Part shown: positions 17,352-26,648 of the stretch, piece after piece
Position numbering within the stretch: the first letter of the stretch is position 1
Layout: the number at the start of each line of letters is the position of its first letter
From: Motilimonas pumila
GTDB lineage: Bacteria > Pseudomonadota > Gammaproteobacteria > Enterobacterales > CBDFNC01
Assembly: GCF_003596335.1 (NCBI RefSeq)
Contig: NZ_QZCH01000004.1
Location: forward strand, 124,001-188,000
DNA length: 64,000 bases
Reading direction: 5' to 3'
Translations under genes and position numbers: made by a program
The notes under the pieces: generated by a model
The model's database searches: none
What the model saw: the letters and a program-made list of their open reading frames with translations, nothing else
What the model was told of the DNA's origin: nothing

Positions 17352-18343
17352 TATCGTGCTCCTTGTGATGAAGGCGGTTGCCAAATACGGTACGCCAAAC
17401 AAGTCAGGGCCAGCAATAAAATCGCCGCCACCAAGTTATGAGCCACCGCAACCGCGATGGGTAAATGAAACCACACGTTGCTGACCCCAAGGCCAACTTG
17501 GACCAGTAGAATAACCAGTAAACTCTGCGCCAAGCGACGTGACGTTAAATCACGGCTGAACTTCCAGCAGTAAAGCGCGATACCCAATACGCACAATGCA
17601 GTTACACCGGCCCATAAGCGATGGCTGACATGAATGGTTAATCTCGCGCTGTAATCTAAAACACCGTATTGATAAGACTCCGCACTCGGCATGCTGAAGC
17701 CTTTGGCAAAATTGATCTGATTAAGCCAGTCCCCTTCACAAATAGGTAAACTGCTGCACACCACGGCCGCATAATTGGATGATGTCCAACCACCTAAGGC
17801 AATTTGCGCCAATACCACCAAGCCCACCATGATTAAATATGGCTTTAATGCGCGCTGGTCATAAAGTGCTGCAGTGATCCACGTGGCTAAATTCAAGTTC
17901 AGTAATAACAGTAAAACCAAGATAAAAAAGCCACCCAGTAAATGCGCCATGACAACCAATGGCATTAAGTTTAACGTCACCGTCCACATGCCAAGCAGCG
18001 CTTGCATCACGACCAGAGCAGATAGCCCGGTACAAAGCCAACGTTGGCGACGAAAGTACAACGCTTGAAACCACAACACGGCAATCAATAAGCCTAAGCC
18101 AGCAGCTAAATATCGGTGGACCATTTCATTCCAGGCTTTGCCTACTTCCAGTGGCGTATCGGGGAATTTAGCTTCGGCAATAGCAATCTCGGCGGCGGTT
18201 TGCGGCACCAAATTAAAGCCGTAACAGCCCGGCCAATCTGGGCAGCCTAAACCAGCTTCGGTTAAGCGCGTGTAAGCCCCCATACCTACCACAATAAAAC
18301 CCAACAATAATGCCAATAAGGCAAGGGCTCGAAATTTAGCCAT
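17351..18343 (-). CDS. ctaA: haem A synthase (COX15/CtaA)
   Basis: 330 residues from the ATG at 18343 (GGAGG site seven bases upstream). It oxidises haem O to haem A. Eight membrane helices with the type-2 CtaA features: YTRLTEAGLGCPDWPGCYG after helix 1, EMVHRYLAAGLG, MAHLLGGFFILV, HVSHRLWAGV and VAHNLVAAI, which supply the haem-ligand histidines. Two periplasmic Cys pairs are present (CPDWPGC and CSSLPIC). It lies between the small membrane-anchored gene and cyoE in one transcript. Confidence 0.93.
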   Translation of the reverse strand: MAKFRALALLALLLGFIVVGMGAYTRLTEAGLGCPDWPGCYGFNLVPQTAAEIAIAEAKFPDTPLEVGKAWNEMVHRYLAAGLGLLIAVLWFQALYFRRQRWLCTGLSALVVMQALLGMWTVTLNLMPLVVMAHLLGGFFILVLLLLLNLNLATWITAALYDQRALKPYLIMVGLVVLAQIALGGWTSSNYAAVVCSSLPICEGDWLNQINFAKGFSMPSAESYQYGVLDYSARLTIHVSHRLWAGVTALCVLGIALYCWKFSRDLTSRRLAQSLLVILLVQVGLGVSNVWFHLPIAVAVAHNLVAAILLLALTCLAYRIWQPPSSQGAR

Positions 18344-18356
18344 GTCGATACCTCCC

Positions 18357-18815
18357 TTAGCTGACACCTGACATTTTTATTAACTTGCGCAAGTCGTATT
18401 GCATGGCTTTGGCCATTTTTGCTTGCTCAGTAGTAGACTGAGGCAAGGGGTAGCGCAGCAACACTTGGCCTTGTGGGTTGACGATGTAACAGTAATTCGA
18501 GGCATCAGTGAAAGAGCGCTCCAATAAAGGAAACTGCTTCGCTTCTATCGCCGCGACTTTTACTTGCTCACGCCCAAGCGAACGAATCAATTGCGTCATC
18601 AAGCGTGATACTTGTTGTGGATGTGAAGCATGCTCTTGATACAGCAGTACCCAATGTTGATTATCGGGCAATTGCAAAGCCACTTCCGTTTGCAAGAACT
18701 CGCCCTTGTTTAAGCTGCCACTTTGATACCATTGCTGCGATAGCAACAACTTAGCAACCGCAATGGGTAATATAAATACCGCTAAGATTAGAATTAATGT
18801 ACGACTTTTTTGCAT
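18357..18815 (-). CDS. membrane-anchored protein of the cytochrome oxidase cluster
   Basis: 152 residues from the ATG at 18815, which has AGGAG upstream. The frame is open much further, but that part only shadows surf1. The N-terminal helix (ILILAVFILPIAVAKLLL) anchors a periplasmic domain with repeated short strands: LNKGEFLQTEV, HWVLLYQEH, YCYIVNPQGQVLLRYPLP. The layout resembles a reduced thioredoxin-like fold without a CxxC, as seen in similar genes next to ctaA in Pseudomonas and Shewanella (recalled). It overlaps surf1 by 22 bp. Role in oxidase assembly is inferred from position. Confidence 0.7.
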   Translation of the reverse strand: MQKSRTLILILAVFILPIAVAKLLLSQQWYQSGSLNKGEFLQTEVALQLPDNQHWVLLYQEHASHPQQVSRLMTQLIRSLGREQVKVAAIEAKQFPLLERSFTDASNYCYIVNPQGQVLLRYPLPQSTTEQAKMAKAMQYDLRKLIKMSGVS

Positions 18816-19540
18816 CCTTGCTCTCCTCGCGGCAGCCTTTGCTGTCGAATAAAAACGCTCGCAACTATGGCTAAAACGAATGCCATGGTGAACCACTGCC
18901 ATGCATAAGCCGTGTGCTTCGCAGCTGGCATAGTGAGCCACTGCCATTGCCTCACAAACCCAACGTCGGTGTCTGGATCTAATCGCAAAACAGGCGCCAT
19001 CAAATGTAAATGCTGTTGCGCAAACATTTGCTGCAACTGCGCCATTGGCAGGTATTGCAAGCGTTGTGGAAATACCTGAGCCAAAGGTTGCTTCGCTAAT
19101 TGAAAGCCTGCCTCTGGCCACTTTAAGCGCCCCGTAAATGACCGCTCATCCAGCCAGTGTTGTAATTCCGCTAGCGATGGCAGTTGTTGCCGTGATTCAC
19201 CTTGTGCCACCCAACCTAAATTGACCAAAATAGCATTGCTGCCTTGCACCAATGGCACCACCACGTGGTACCCTACTTGACCCTGCCATACCTTGTTATC
19301 TAGCAGCATGGCGTGCTCTATATCCAATGCTCCGGTCAGCGCCACAGTTTGATACTGCGCATTAAGCTTTTCCAGCTGGGTAACTTGTGACCATTGCTGC
19401 AAAGTGGTATCCGCTTGCGCTAGCTGGCTAGCAATGTGTTGCTTTTGTGCGGCTCGATCAAGTTGCCATAGCCCCGCCTTGACCATTATCAAAATCAGCG
19501 CCAAATTTATAATGACAAAAACCCAAGTCATTCGCCTCAT
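18794..19540 (-). CDS. SURF1-family cytochrome oxidase assembly protein
   Basis: 248 residues, with a membrane helix at each end (about 4-22 and 215-232) and a periplasmic loop between. Family marks are GLWQLDRAAQKQ after helix 1, LTGALDIEHAMLLDNKVWQGQVGYHVVVPL, and NLGWVAQG. SURF1 is thought to help insert haem A into subunit I. The start codon is only 12 bp from the divergent start of the DUF2909 gene, and both use one palindromic ribosome site (see findings). Confidence 0.9.
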   Translation of the reverse strand: MRRMTWVFVIINLALILIMVKAGLWQLDRAAQKQHIASQLAQADTTLQQWSQVTQLEKLNAQYQTVALTGALDIEHAMLLDNKVWQGQVGYHVVVPLVQGSNAILVNLGWVAQGESRQQLPSLAELQHWLDERSFTGRLKWPEAGFQLAKQPLAQVFPQRLQYLPMAQLQQMFAQQHLHLMAPVLRLDPDTDVGFVRQWQWLTMPAAKHTAYAWQWFTMAFVLAIVASVFIRQQRLPRGEQGCKKVVH

Positions 19541-19552
19541 AAGGACCTTATT

Positions 19553-19774
19553 ATGCTAATCAAACTTCTGGTCATCGGTGCTACCTTACTGGTTATCATT
19601 AGCCTCGCAGCCAGTTTGCCGCAATTTCTCAGGGCCCGTGAAAATAATAAAATGACGCAACTCTTGGGCCGTAGGTTACTCTTTTCGGCGTTGATCCTAG
19701 TGTTAGTCATCGTGGCCATTGCAACAGGCTTAATCCAACCTAACCCTTCACCTTGGCTATCTTCCCAGCAGTGA
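19553..19774 (+). CDS. DUF2909 twin-transmembrane protein
   Basis: 73 residues with two hydrophobic helices (about 2-22 and 42-60) joined by a basic loop (LRARENNKMTQLLGRR), ending in GLIQPNPSPW. This matches the small DUF2909 family found in cytochrome oxidase clusters of Pseudomonas and marine gammaproteobacteria (recalled). It is transcribed against the cluster: the stop is two bases from the coxC stop and the start 12 bp from surf1. AAGGA lies seven bases before the ATG. Function is unknown. Confidence 0.8.
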   Translation: MLIKLLVIGATLLVIISLAASLPQFLRARENNKMTQLLGRRLLFSALILVLVIVAIATGLIQPNPSPWLSSQQ

Positions 19775-19776
19775 GG

Positions 19777-20640
19777 TTATAAAATGTAGACAAAGACAAA
19801 CAAGCACAGCCAAACCACGTCTACAAAGTGCCAATACCAACTGCCTGCCTGAAAACCAAAATGCTGCGCCGGGGTAAAGTGCCCCTTTAAAATGCGACAA
19901 AACAAAACAAACAAAATGATGGTGCCTAAGGTGACGTGCAAACCATGAAAACCAGTAAGCAAAAAGAAAGTGTTCCCATATACCCCTGATGACAACGTTA
20001 GGCCCATGTCTTGGTATGCATGGATATACTCTTGTACCTGCAAGCCCAAAAATATAATGCCCAGCAACACTGTGAATCCCAAGCCTATGGTCAATGGTCC
20101 ACGCTGGCCCTTTTCCAAACTCACGTGTGCCCAGTGCAAAGTGATCGACGAAATCAGCAAAATGACCGTATTAATTAGCGGTAAACCGGTCCAAGGCATC
20201 GCAGTAGTCGAAGTGCCACCTGGCGTCGAGATTAATGGCCAGTGGGCTTGAAATGTAGGCCACAAGACTTCGTGAGTCATCACATTATTGCCTGCCCCAC
20301 CGAGCCAAGGTATGGCTATCATACGGGCATAGAACAAGGCCCCAAAAAAAGCCAAAAAGAACATTATTTCCGAGAAAATAAACCAACTCATGCCTTGGCG
20401 AAATGAACGGTCCATTTGCGCGCTATAAAGCCCAGACATCGACTCTGTGATGACGTTGCCAAACCAACCAAACAACATAAAAATAATCACCACACAACCG
20501 GCAAAAAAGATCCAACTGGCTTGTGCGTTATCGCTGCTTATCCACGTCGCGGCGCCGTAACCAATTAAAAATAGGCCTATCGCGCCAACAATGGGCCATA
20601 CGCTTTGCGCCGGAACGTAATATTTATCTGTTTGTGCCAT
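19777..20640 (-). CDS. coxC: cytochrome c oxidase subunit III
   Basis: 287 residues, seven membrane helices. Typical stretches are YYVPAQSVWPIVGAIGLF at the start, SFRQGMSWFIFSEIMFFLAFFGALFYAR, the helix III glutamate in EYIHAYQ, and GFHGLHVTLGTI with WYWHFVDVVWLCLFVFVY at the end. It forms part of the proton-pumping aa3-type core and stabilises subunit I. It follows ctaG with a 15-bp gap. Confidence 0.95.
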   Translation of the reverse strand: MAQTDKYYVPAQSVWPIVGAIGLFLIGYGAATWISSDNAQASWIFFAGCVVIIFMLFGWFGNVITESMSGLYSAQMDRSFRQGMSWFIFSEIMFFLAFFGALFYARMIAIPWLGGAGNNVMTHEVLWPTFQAHWPLISTPGGTSTTAMPWTGLPLINTVILLISSITLHWAHVSLEKGQRGPLTIGLGFTVLLGIIFLGLQVQEYIHAYQDMGLTLSSGVYGNTFFLLTGFHGLHVTLGTIILFVLFCRILKGHFTPAQHFGFQAGSWYWHFVDVVWLCLFVFVYIL

Positions 20641-20655
20641 CTTGCCACTCCAAGG

Positions 20656-21186
20656 TTATCCCGCCGAGTCACTCGCTGAGATGTCATATAAGGTGTAAGA
20701 CAAAGTCAGGGTTTTCACTTCTGCTGGCAGCGCATTGTCCACAAAAAAGCGCAGCGGCAACTCGGCTCGCTCACCTGCTTGTAAGGGCTGTTGATTAAAG
20801 CAAAAACACTCTGTTTTATTTAAATATGCCGCAGCTTGACCTGGCGATACCGAAGGCACAGCTTGGCCAACTTGCGCGGAGCCAGCTTGGTTATGGGCAA
20901 TAAAGTTGACCTGGTGTATTTCGCCTGGGTGCACCTTCATAGTTTGCACCTCTGGTTTAAATTGCCATTGCATACCCGGGCTCAGATATGTAATAAACTC
21001 GACCGTCACGGTGCGGTTACGGTCTACATAATCAGCAGGTTTAACGCTCGCGCTGGTCGCTGTTTTGCCGTTGAGTCCAGTGATTTCACAAAACACCTGA
21101 TACAAAGGCACCAGCGCAAAGCCAAAACCAAACATGGCCACCACCACTGCGCTTAAAGTCCATACCAGAGGTTTTGTTTGCGCCAT
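20656..21186 (-). CDS. ctaG: cytochrome c oxidase assembly protein CtaG/Cox11
   Basis: 176 residues: an N-terminal membrane helix (about 8-28) and a periplasmic immunoglobulin-like domain. The copper-binding motif is KTECFCFNQQ, and VPLYQVFCEITGLNGKT after the helix is the family signature. It delivers copper to the CuB site of subunit I. It sits one base after the coxA stop codon, in the usual coxB-coxA-ctaG-coxC order. Confidence 0.95.
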   Translation of the reverse strand: MAQTKPLVWTLSAVVVAMFGFGFALVPLYQVFCEITGLNGKTATSASVKPADYVDRNRTVTVEFITYLSPGMQWQFKPEVQTMKVHPGEIHQVNFIAHNQAGSAQVGQAVPSVSPGQAAAYLNKTECFCFNQQPLQAGERAELPLRFFVDNALPAEVKTLTLSYTLYDISASDSAG

Positions 21187-21187
21187 A

Positions 21188-22795
21188 TTATTTAATCTCT
21201 GGCGGTGTTAAATGCGTGTGATACGGTGCCGGAGAAGGCATTTCCCACTCTAAGCCTTCCGCCCCTTCCCAAGGCTTGTCAGGGGCTTTCTCGCCTTTAC
21301 CCCGCATGCATTTGATCACTACCACTAAAAAAATAAGTTGTGACAGACCAAACGCAAAACCGCCGATACTGACGATGGCATTGACGTTAGCAAATTGCAG
21401 CGCATAGTCTGGGATCCGCCGAGGCATGCCGGCCAAACCAAGAAAATGCATCGGGAAAAACAGCACGTTAACCGAAATGAGCGAGCACCAAAAATGCAGC
21501 TTGGCCAAGCCTTCATCAAACATTACCCCCGTCCACTTAGGCAACCAATAATAGCTGGCCGCCATGATGGAAAATATCGCGCCGCTGACCAGTACATAAT
21601 GAAAGTGAGCGACAACAAAGTAGGTGTCGTGATATTGAAAATCTACCGGCGTAATGGCTAGCATTAAGCCTGAAAAGCCACCAATGGTGAACAGCACTAT
21701 GAACGCTATAGCAAACAACATGGGAACTTCAAACGTCAGTGAACCACGCCACATGGTGGCAACCCAGTTGAACACCTTAACCCCAGTTGGCACCGAAATA
21801 AGCATGGTGCAATACATAAAAAACAATTCAGCGGCAACCGGCATGCCCGTGGTAAACATATGATGCGCCCATACCAAAAAGCTCAAACCGGCTATCGAGG
21901 CAGTGGCATAAACCATAGAGGCATAACCAAATAAAGGCTTGCGAGAAAAGGCCGGAACAATGGCCGAGATAATGCCAAAAGAGGGCAAAATCATGATGTA
22001 CACTTCAGGGTGACCAAAGAACCAAAAGATATGTTGGAACATTACGGGGTCACCGCCACCGGCTGCATCAAAAAAGCTGGTACCGAAGTACTTATCGGTC
22101 AAAACCATGGTAACCGCACCGGCCAAAACAGGCATCACGGCAATCAGCAAAAATGCGGTGATAAGCCAAGTCCAAACAAACAAGGGCAACTTCATCATCG
22201 TCATTCCCGGCGCCCTAAGGTTGACGATGGTCACAATCACATTAATGGCGCCCATGATAGAGCTGATGCCCATCAGGTGTACCGCAAAAACAAACACCGC
22301 TGTACTGTCAGGGCTATATTTAGTAGAAAGCGGCGCGTAGAAGGTCCAACCGAAATTGGGACCGCCACCTTCCATAAATAAGCTCATCAACATCATGGTG
22401 AAAGCAAAAGGTAAAATCCAAAAGCTCCAGTTATTCATCCTCGGAAGCGCCATATCCGGCGCACCTATCATCACGGGTAACATCCAGTTGGCCAATCCCA
22501 CAAAAGCTGGCATAACCGCGCCAAAAACCATGATTAAGCCATGAACCGTGGTCATTTGGTTGAAGAAGTTAGGCTCGATCAGCTGCAAGCCGGGTTGAAA
22601 TAACTCAGCCCGGATCACCATGGCCATCGCCCCACCGGTTAAAAACATGGCGAAGCTAAACAGCAAGTACAGACTGCCGATGTCTTTGTGGTTCGTAGTC
22701 AGTACCCAACGAGCCATAAAACCGCTGGGTTTGTGGTCATGGTGCGGCCCATGCTCTGTCATATCTGGATTGGCAATACTCGACTCCATCGTCAT
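21188..22795 (-). CDS. coxA: cytochrome c oxidase subunit I
   Basis: 535 residues, twelve membrane helices, haem-copper oxidase of the aa3 group. Haem and CuB ligands are visible: HGLIMVFGAVMP (low-spin haem His), FWFFGHPEVYIMILP (CuB His cross-linked to Tyr), LVWAHHMFTTGM (two CuB His) and HFHYVLVSGA (haem a3 and haem a His). The proton channel region LPRMNNWSFWILPFAF is also canonical. The start ATG at 22795 has AAGGA upstream; another ATG two codons later has worse spacing. Confidence 0.97.
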   Translation of the reverse strand: MTMESSIANPDMTEHGPHHDHKPSGFMARWVLTTNHKDIGSLYLLFSFAMFLTGGAMAMVIRAELFQPGLQLIEPNFFNQMTTVHGLIMVFGAVMPAFVGLANWMLPVMIGAPDMALPRMNNWSFWILPFAFTMMLMSLFMEGGGPNFGWTFYAPLSTKYSPDSTAVFVFAVHLMGISSIMGAINVIVTIVNLRAPGMTMMKLPLFVWTWLITAFLLIAVMPVLAGAVTMVLTDKYFGTSFFDAAGGGDPVMFQHIFWFFGHPEVYIMILPSFGIISAIVPAFSRKPLFGYASMVYATASIAGLSFLVWAHHMFTTGMPVAAELFFMYCTMLISVPTGVKVFNWVATMWRGSLTFEVPMLFAIAFIVLFTIGGFSGLMLAITPVDFQYHDTYFVVAHFHYVLVSGAIFSIMAASYYWLPKWTGVMFDEGLAKLHFWCSLISVNVLFFPMHFLGLAGMPRRIPDYALQFANVNAIVSIGGFAFGLSQLIFLVVVIKCMRGKGEKAPDKPWEGAEGLEWEMPSPAPYHTHLTPPEIK

Positions 22796-22797
22796 GG

Positions 22798-23949
22798 TTA
22801 CAAGTCCTTCTGGTCCATCACAGCTTTGACTTGGGCAGGTTGCACCAAGTCACCGGTATCATTGCCCCAAGCATTGCGCTCATAGGTAATGACGGCTGAT
22901 AACTCTTTTAATTTAAGTTGCTTCGCAAACGCTTGCATGGCAGTCCCCGGCGCGCCGTGAACCACTACGTCAATGTGTTTCAAGACATCTTCAGTGGCTA
23001 TTTTGTTGCCTTTTAATGCCGGAAATACCCCAGCTAAGCCTTCGCCATTCGCTTGGTGACACGCGGCGCAGCTTTTCAGGTAGACCTTCTCCCCAAGCGT
23101 CATCATCTCATCCATGGTCATATTCATAGATAATAGCGCTTGCTCGGCAGCTTTTTCTTCGGCAATTTTTTGCTGCTGCGAAGCCAGCCAGGTATTAAAC
23201 TCTTGTTCCGGCTTTGCAATCACCACAATCGGCATAAAACCATGGTCTTTGCCGCACAACTCAGCACACTGCCCTCGATAAATGCCTGGCTCATTAATCC
23301 GCGTCCAAGCTTCGTTGATAAAGCCCGGGTTGGCGTCTTTTTTCACCGCAAAAGCCGGCACCCACCAAGAGTGAATTACATCTTCAGAAGTGACTAAAAA
23401 CCGAACCTTTTTGCCGACCGGTAATACCAAGGGGTAGTCCACTTCCAACAAATAGTTATCGCGTTTGTTACGCTCATTATTGATTTGATCTTGGCGAGTC
23501 GCCAATAAGCTATAAAACTCAACATCTTGCCCAAAGTATTTGTAATGCCATTTCCACTGCGAGCCTGTAACTTGAATGGTGATATCTGCATCACTGGGGT
23601 CTTCCATTGCGATTAAGGTCTTGGTAGCCGGAATCGCCATTGCGATTAATATCACAAAGGGAATGGCCGTCCAGAGTATTTCCACTTTAGTATTTTCATG
23701 AAACTGAGCGGCTTTTGCGCCTTTGTCTTTCCGGTGATGAATGATGGCCCAAAACATCACGGCAAAAACCAAAATGCCTATCACACAGCAGATATAAAAA
23801 ATGGTCATGTGCAAGTCGTACACTTGCTGACTGATGTCGGTGACGCCTTGAGTTAAGTTAACAGGCATACTTTTGGCGACAGCTGGGCTGGCGCCCCACG
23901 GTAGTAAAGTGATTAGAAAAGCAAAACTCGGTGGTTTCAGCTGGCTCAC
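22798..23949 (-). CDS. coxB: cytochrome c oxidase subunit II with fused cytochrome c domain
   Basis: 383 residues from a GTG with strong AGGAG upstream. The signal peptide ends near PAVAKS, two membrane helices follow (about 45-70 and 90-110), then the periplasmic CuA domain with HSWWVPAF and CAELCGKDHGFM as copper ligands. The last ~100 residues are a class I cytochrome c: CAACHQANGEGLAG and a Met ligand later (probably in GTAMQAF). Fusion of the c domain makes this a caa3-type oxidase. A possible promoter, TTGGTT-16-TATTAT, lies about 65 bp upstream on the minus strand. It heads the oxidase transcript. Confidence 0.96.
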   Translation of the reverse strand: MSQLKPPSFAFLITLLPWGASPAVAKSMPVNLTQGVTDISQQVYDLHMTIFYICCVIGILVFAVMFWAIIHHRKDKGAKAAQFHENTKVEILWTAIPFVILIAMAIPATKTLIAMEDPSDADITIQVTGSQWKWHYKYFGQDVEFYSLLATRQDQINNERNKRDNYLLEVDYPLVLPVGKKVRFLVTSEDVIHSWWVPAFAVKKDANPGFINEAWTRINEPGIYRGQCAELCGKDHGFMPIVVIAKPEQEFNTWLASQQQKIAEEKAAEQALLSMNMTMDEMMTLGEKVYLKSCAACHQANGEGLAGVFPALKGNKIATEDVLKHIDVVVHGAPGTAMQAFAKQLKLKELSAVITYERNAWGNDTGDLVQPAQVKAVMDQKDL

Positions 23950-24144
23950 ATGACTTCTCCTCTGTCATTGCCAACAGCAGCCGCCTAGCGATGGCGCCTC
24001 CTGATAATATATGCCCAGAAACTACAACCAAACACAACACAGACTTTTGAGACTGTTTCGTTGCTTAATATTTCGGCTCTTATCAGAAGTAAAGCAGTTA
24101 ATTACGTTTTGTAAAATTTTTGTTAAAAACCCTTAAGCATAGAG

Positions 24145-25245
24145 CTAACGTTCTGAATTAAATATTAAAGAGATCTTGGCTAGGCTCGCGTCCATCAACA
24201 CACTGGTTTCAGTCGTAAGCAATAAGGTTTGGTCATCTTGCCACACGATGGCTTCCCATTGTGCATATTGCGGCAATACAAAGCGTTTACCCGCTGTTAT
24301 GTCAATATTGCCGCCAACCACAGGGAACACCCAAAGAAAACCATGACCAAACACCCTTTGCTTGCTGTAGCCTAATAAGGCTAAGTAGCCTGTTTCTGGG
24401 CGATAATCGGCTGCTGTGACTAACCCTTGTACATTAACGGTGTCCGCCACAGACAAGGCTTGCTGGGCTTGAGTGGGATCAATAATGTAAAGTTGGCTTT
24501 GCTCATCAGCCCAATTTTTGCTGAAGAGCCAAAGTTCGTGTTCAACTTTGGTGATCGCTTCGCAGTCATAATTGTGCTCATAAGCTTGATATTTACCTTG
24601 CTTGGCTTGATAACTAAACCGTAAGGTGTCGCCAGAAACATAGTCTTGAGATCCGGCTTCATCTATTTGCTGCCAAGGCACACGGTAAATTTGAAAGTCA
24701 TCACGGTGGCCGCTGTTATTGCCACAATCAGCCACATAGAGGTATTCATCATCTTGTGCGAGCGATTCCCAATCTTGATTGCTGGCACCACGGATCTTAT
24801 GGCGTTTTTTGATTTGAGTGGCGCCTTGAGTTAACTGGTAAATATAAGGCTGATCGCCACTGTCATTAATGGTCCAAAGCAGTCCATCACGACGAGCTAA
24901 CCCGGAAGTTTCACTGATACCGGCAGGCAAGGTTTGCACCACTTCATAGCTTATTTCGGCTTCCCCTAATGCCACCGCAGGTGCAGCTGTCTTGTTATCT
25001 CTGTCCGAAGTAGCTTGTGGTGTGTGGTCGTTGCTTGGCTCAACGCTTTGGCTTGCTGATGAAACTTCATCAGTATCAACTGTATGCTCAGGAACGGCTT
25101 GCACTTTTGCTTGCGTTGGCGCATGTTCTACTTCTTCAACCTGAGGCTGGGCACAACCCAATAAGATAACGACGGGTATGACTTGCATCACCAATCTTTG
25201 ATGCGATTGCAACCATTTGCTGGGCCAACGCTTACACACTGTCAT
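24145..25245 (-). CDS. propeller-like lipoprotein of unknown function
   Basis: 366 residues from the ATG at 25245 (AAAGGA six bases upstream). A longer frame overlaps coaD and is rejected. The signal peptide ends in VVILLGC, a lipobox with Cys31. A linker of about 65 residues rich in Glu, Thr and Ser follows (QVEEVEHAPTQ). The folded part begins SGLARRDGLLWTINDSGD and continues NQDWESLAQDDEYLYVADCGNNSGHRDDF, DCEAITKV and NVQGLVTAADY. These short blocks look like propeller blades. The same start pattern (SGL..LYAVGDDS) appears in the secreted protein at 13425. Function is unknown. Confidence 0.65.
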   Translation of the reverse strand: MTVCKRWPSKWLQSHQRLVMQVIPVVILLGCAQPQVEEVEHAPTQAKVQAVPEHTVDTDEVSSASQSVEPSNDHTPQATSDRDNKTAAPAVALGEAEISYEVVQTLPAGISETSGLARRDGLLWTINDSGDQPYIYQLTQGATQIKKRHKIRGASNQDWESLAQDDEYLYVADCGNNSGHRDDFQIYRVPWQQIDEAGSQDYVSGDTLRFSYQAKQGKYQAYEHNYDCEAITKVEHELWLFSKNWADEQSQLYIIDPTQAQQALSVADTVNVQGLVTAADYRPETGYLALLGYSKQRVFGHGFLWVFPVVGGNIDITAGKRFVLPQYAQWEAIVWQDDQTLLLTTETSVLMDASLAKISLIFNSER

Positions 25246-25308
25246 TGCTATTCCTTTTATCATCAACGCATTGCAGTATACTAAGCGGTGTTGATTGACT
25301 AAAGATGA

Positions 25309-25809
<501 letters not shown>

Positions 25810-25827
25810 AGTACTGCGCAGTGGCCA

Positions 25828-26640
25828 CTATTTCTGACATTGGCTGCAGTAGACTGTAGCCCGTTGCCCTAGCTTAATTTCAGAGAGGGTATGACCACAG
25901 CCATGGCAAGCTGCACCGCCACGGCCATAAACAGCAAGTTGCTGCACAAAGTAGCCAGGCTTGCCATCACTGTTGGTAAAATCTTTGAGCGTCGTACCAC
26001 CTTGCTCTATGGCTTCGGCCAACACTTGTTTTATATTTATGGTTAAACGCTCATATCTGGCCATCGAAATATTGCCCGCTGCACGTTTAGGGTGAATGCC
26101 GCTGCGGTATAAGCTTTCATTTGCATAGATATTACCGACCCCTACCACGTTTTTATTATCCATGATAAACAGCTTCACCGCACTTTTACGGCCACGCGAG
26201 CGCTGATATAACCTAGTAGCATCAAAAGCCTCTGTTAAAGGCTCAGGACCAAGCTCAGCGAGCAAAGGGTGCAGCTCAGGCTCACCTTTTACCCACAAGC
26301 ACGCACCAAAGCGTCGTGGGTCATTTAATCTAAGACACTGGCCAGAGTCTAAGACAATATCAATATGATCATGCTTTACCACCGGCGTCGCCGCATCCAG
26401 TACCCGTAAATGACCTGACATGCCCAAATGCAACACAATAGTGCCCACTTGCGTACGTAACAGTAAATACTTAGCACGGCGTTCAACGCGTTCAATCGTC
26501 TGGCCGCATGCTTGTTGAATGCTATCAGGCACCGGCCAACGCAATTGGCTTTGGCGCACAATGACTTGCTTGATGGTATGCAGCTCTAAATGGGGGCGAA
26601 TGCCTAAACGGCTGACTTCAACTTCTGGTAATTCGGGCAT
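25828..26640 (-). CDS. mutM: formamidopyrimidine-DNA glycosylase (Fpg)
   Basis: 270 residues. A bifunctional glycosylase/AP lyase that removes 8-oxoguanine. The mature N terminus is Pro2-Glu3 (MPELPEVEV), the catalytic pair. A Lys in the beta-turn (RRAKYLLL) and the H2TH region ([23 protein letters not shown]) are present. The C-terminal zinc finger has CHGCGH and YCSQCQ. It follows the small membrane gene at 26649 by eight bases. Confidence 0.96.
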   Translation of the reverse strand: MPELPEVEVSRLGIRPHLELHTIKQVIVRQSQLRWPVPDSIQQACGQTIERVERRAKYLLLRTQVGTIVLHLGMSGHLRVLDAATPVVKHDHIDIVLDSGQCLRLNDPRRFGACLWVKGEPELHPLLAELGPEPLTEAFDATRLYQRSRGRKSAVKLFIMDNKNVVGVGNIYANESLYRSGIHPKRAAGNISMARYERLTINIKQVLAEAIEQGGTTLKDFTNSDGKPGYFVQQLAVYGRGGAACHGCGHTLSEIKLGQRATVYCSQCQK

Positions 26641-26648
26641 CGTTTACT

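Noticed and set aside
18816-19121. Open frame upstream of the small oxidase-cluster gene
   Set aside because: It lies inside surf1 in another frame, has a Cys/Arg-rich composition and no ribosome site. The ATG at 18815 with AGGAG is the real start.
22010-22381. Antisense frame in coxA
   Set aside because: Shadow of the coding strand of subunit I; His/Asn-rich junk composition and no ribosome site.
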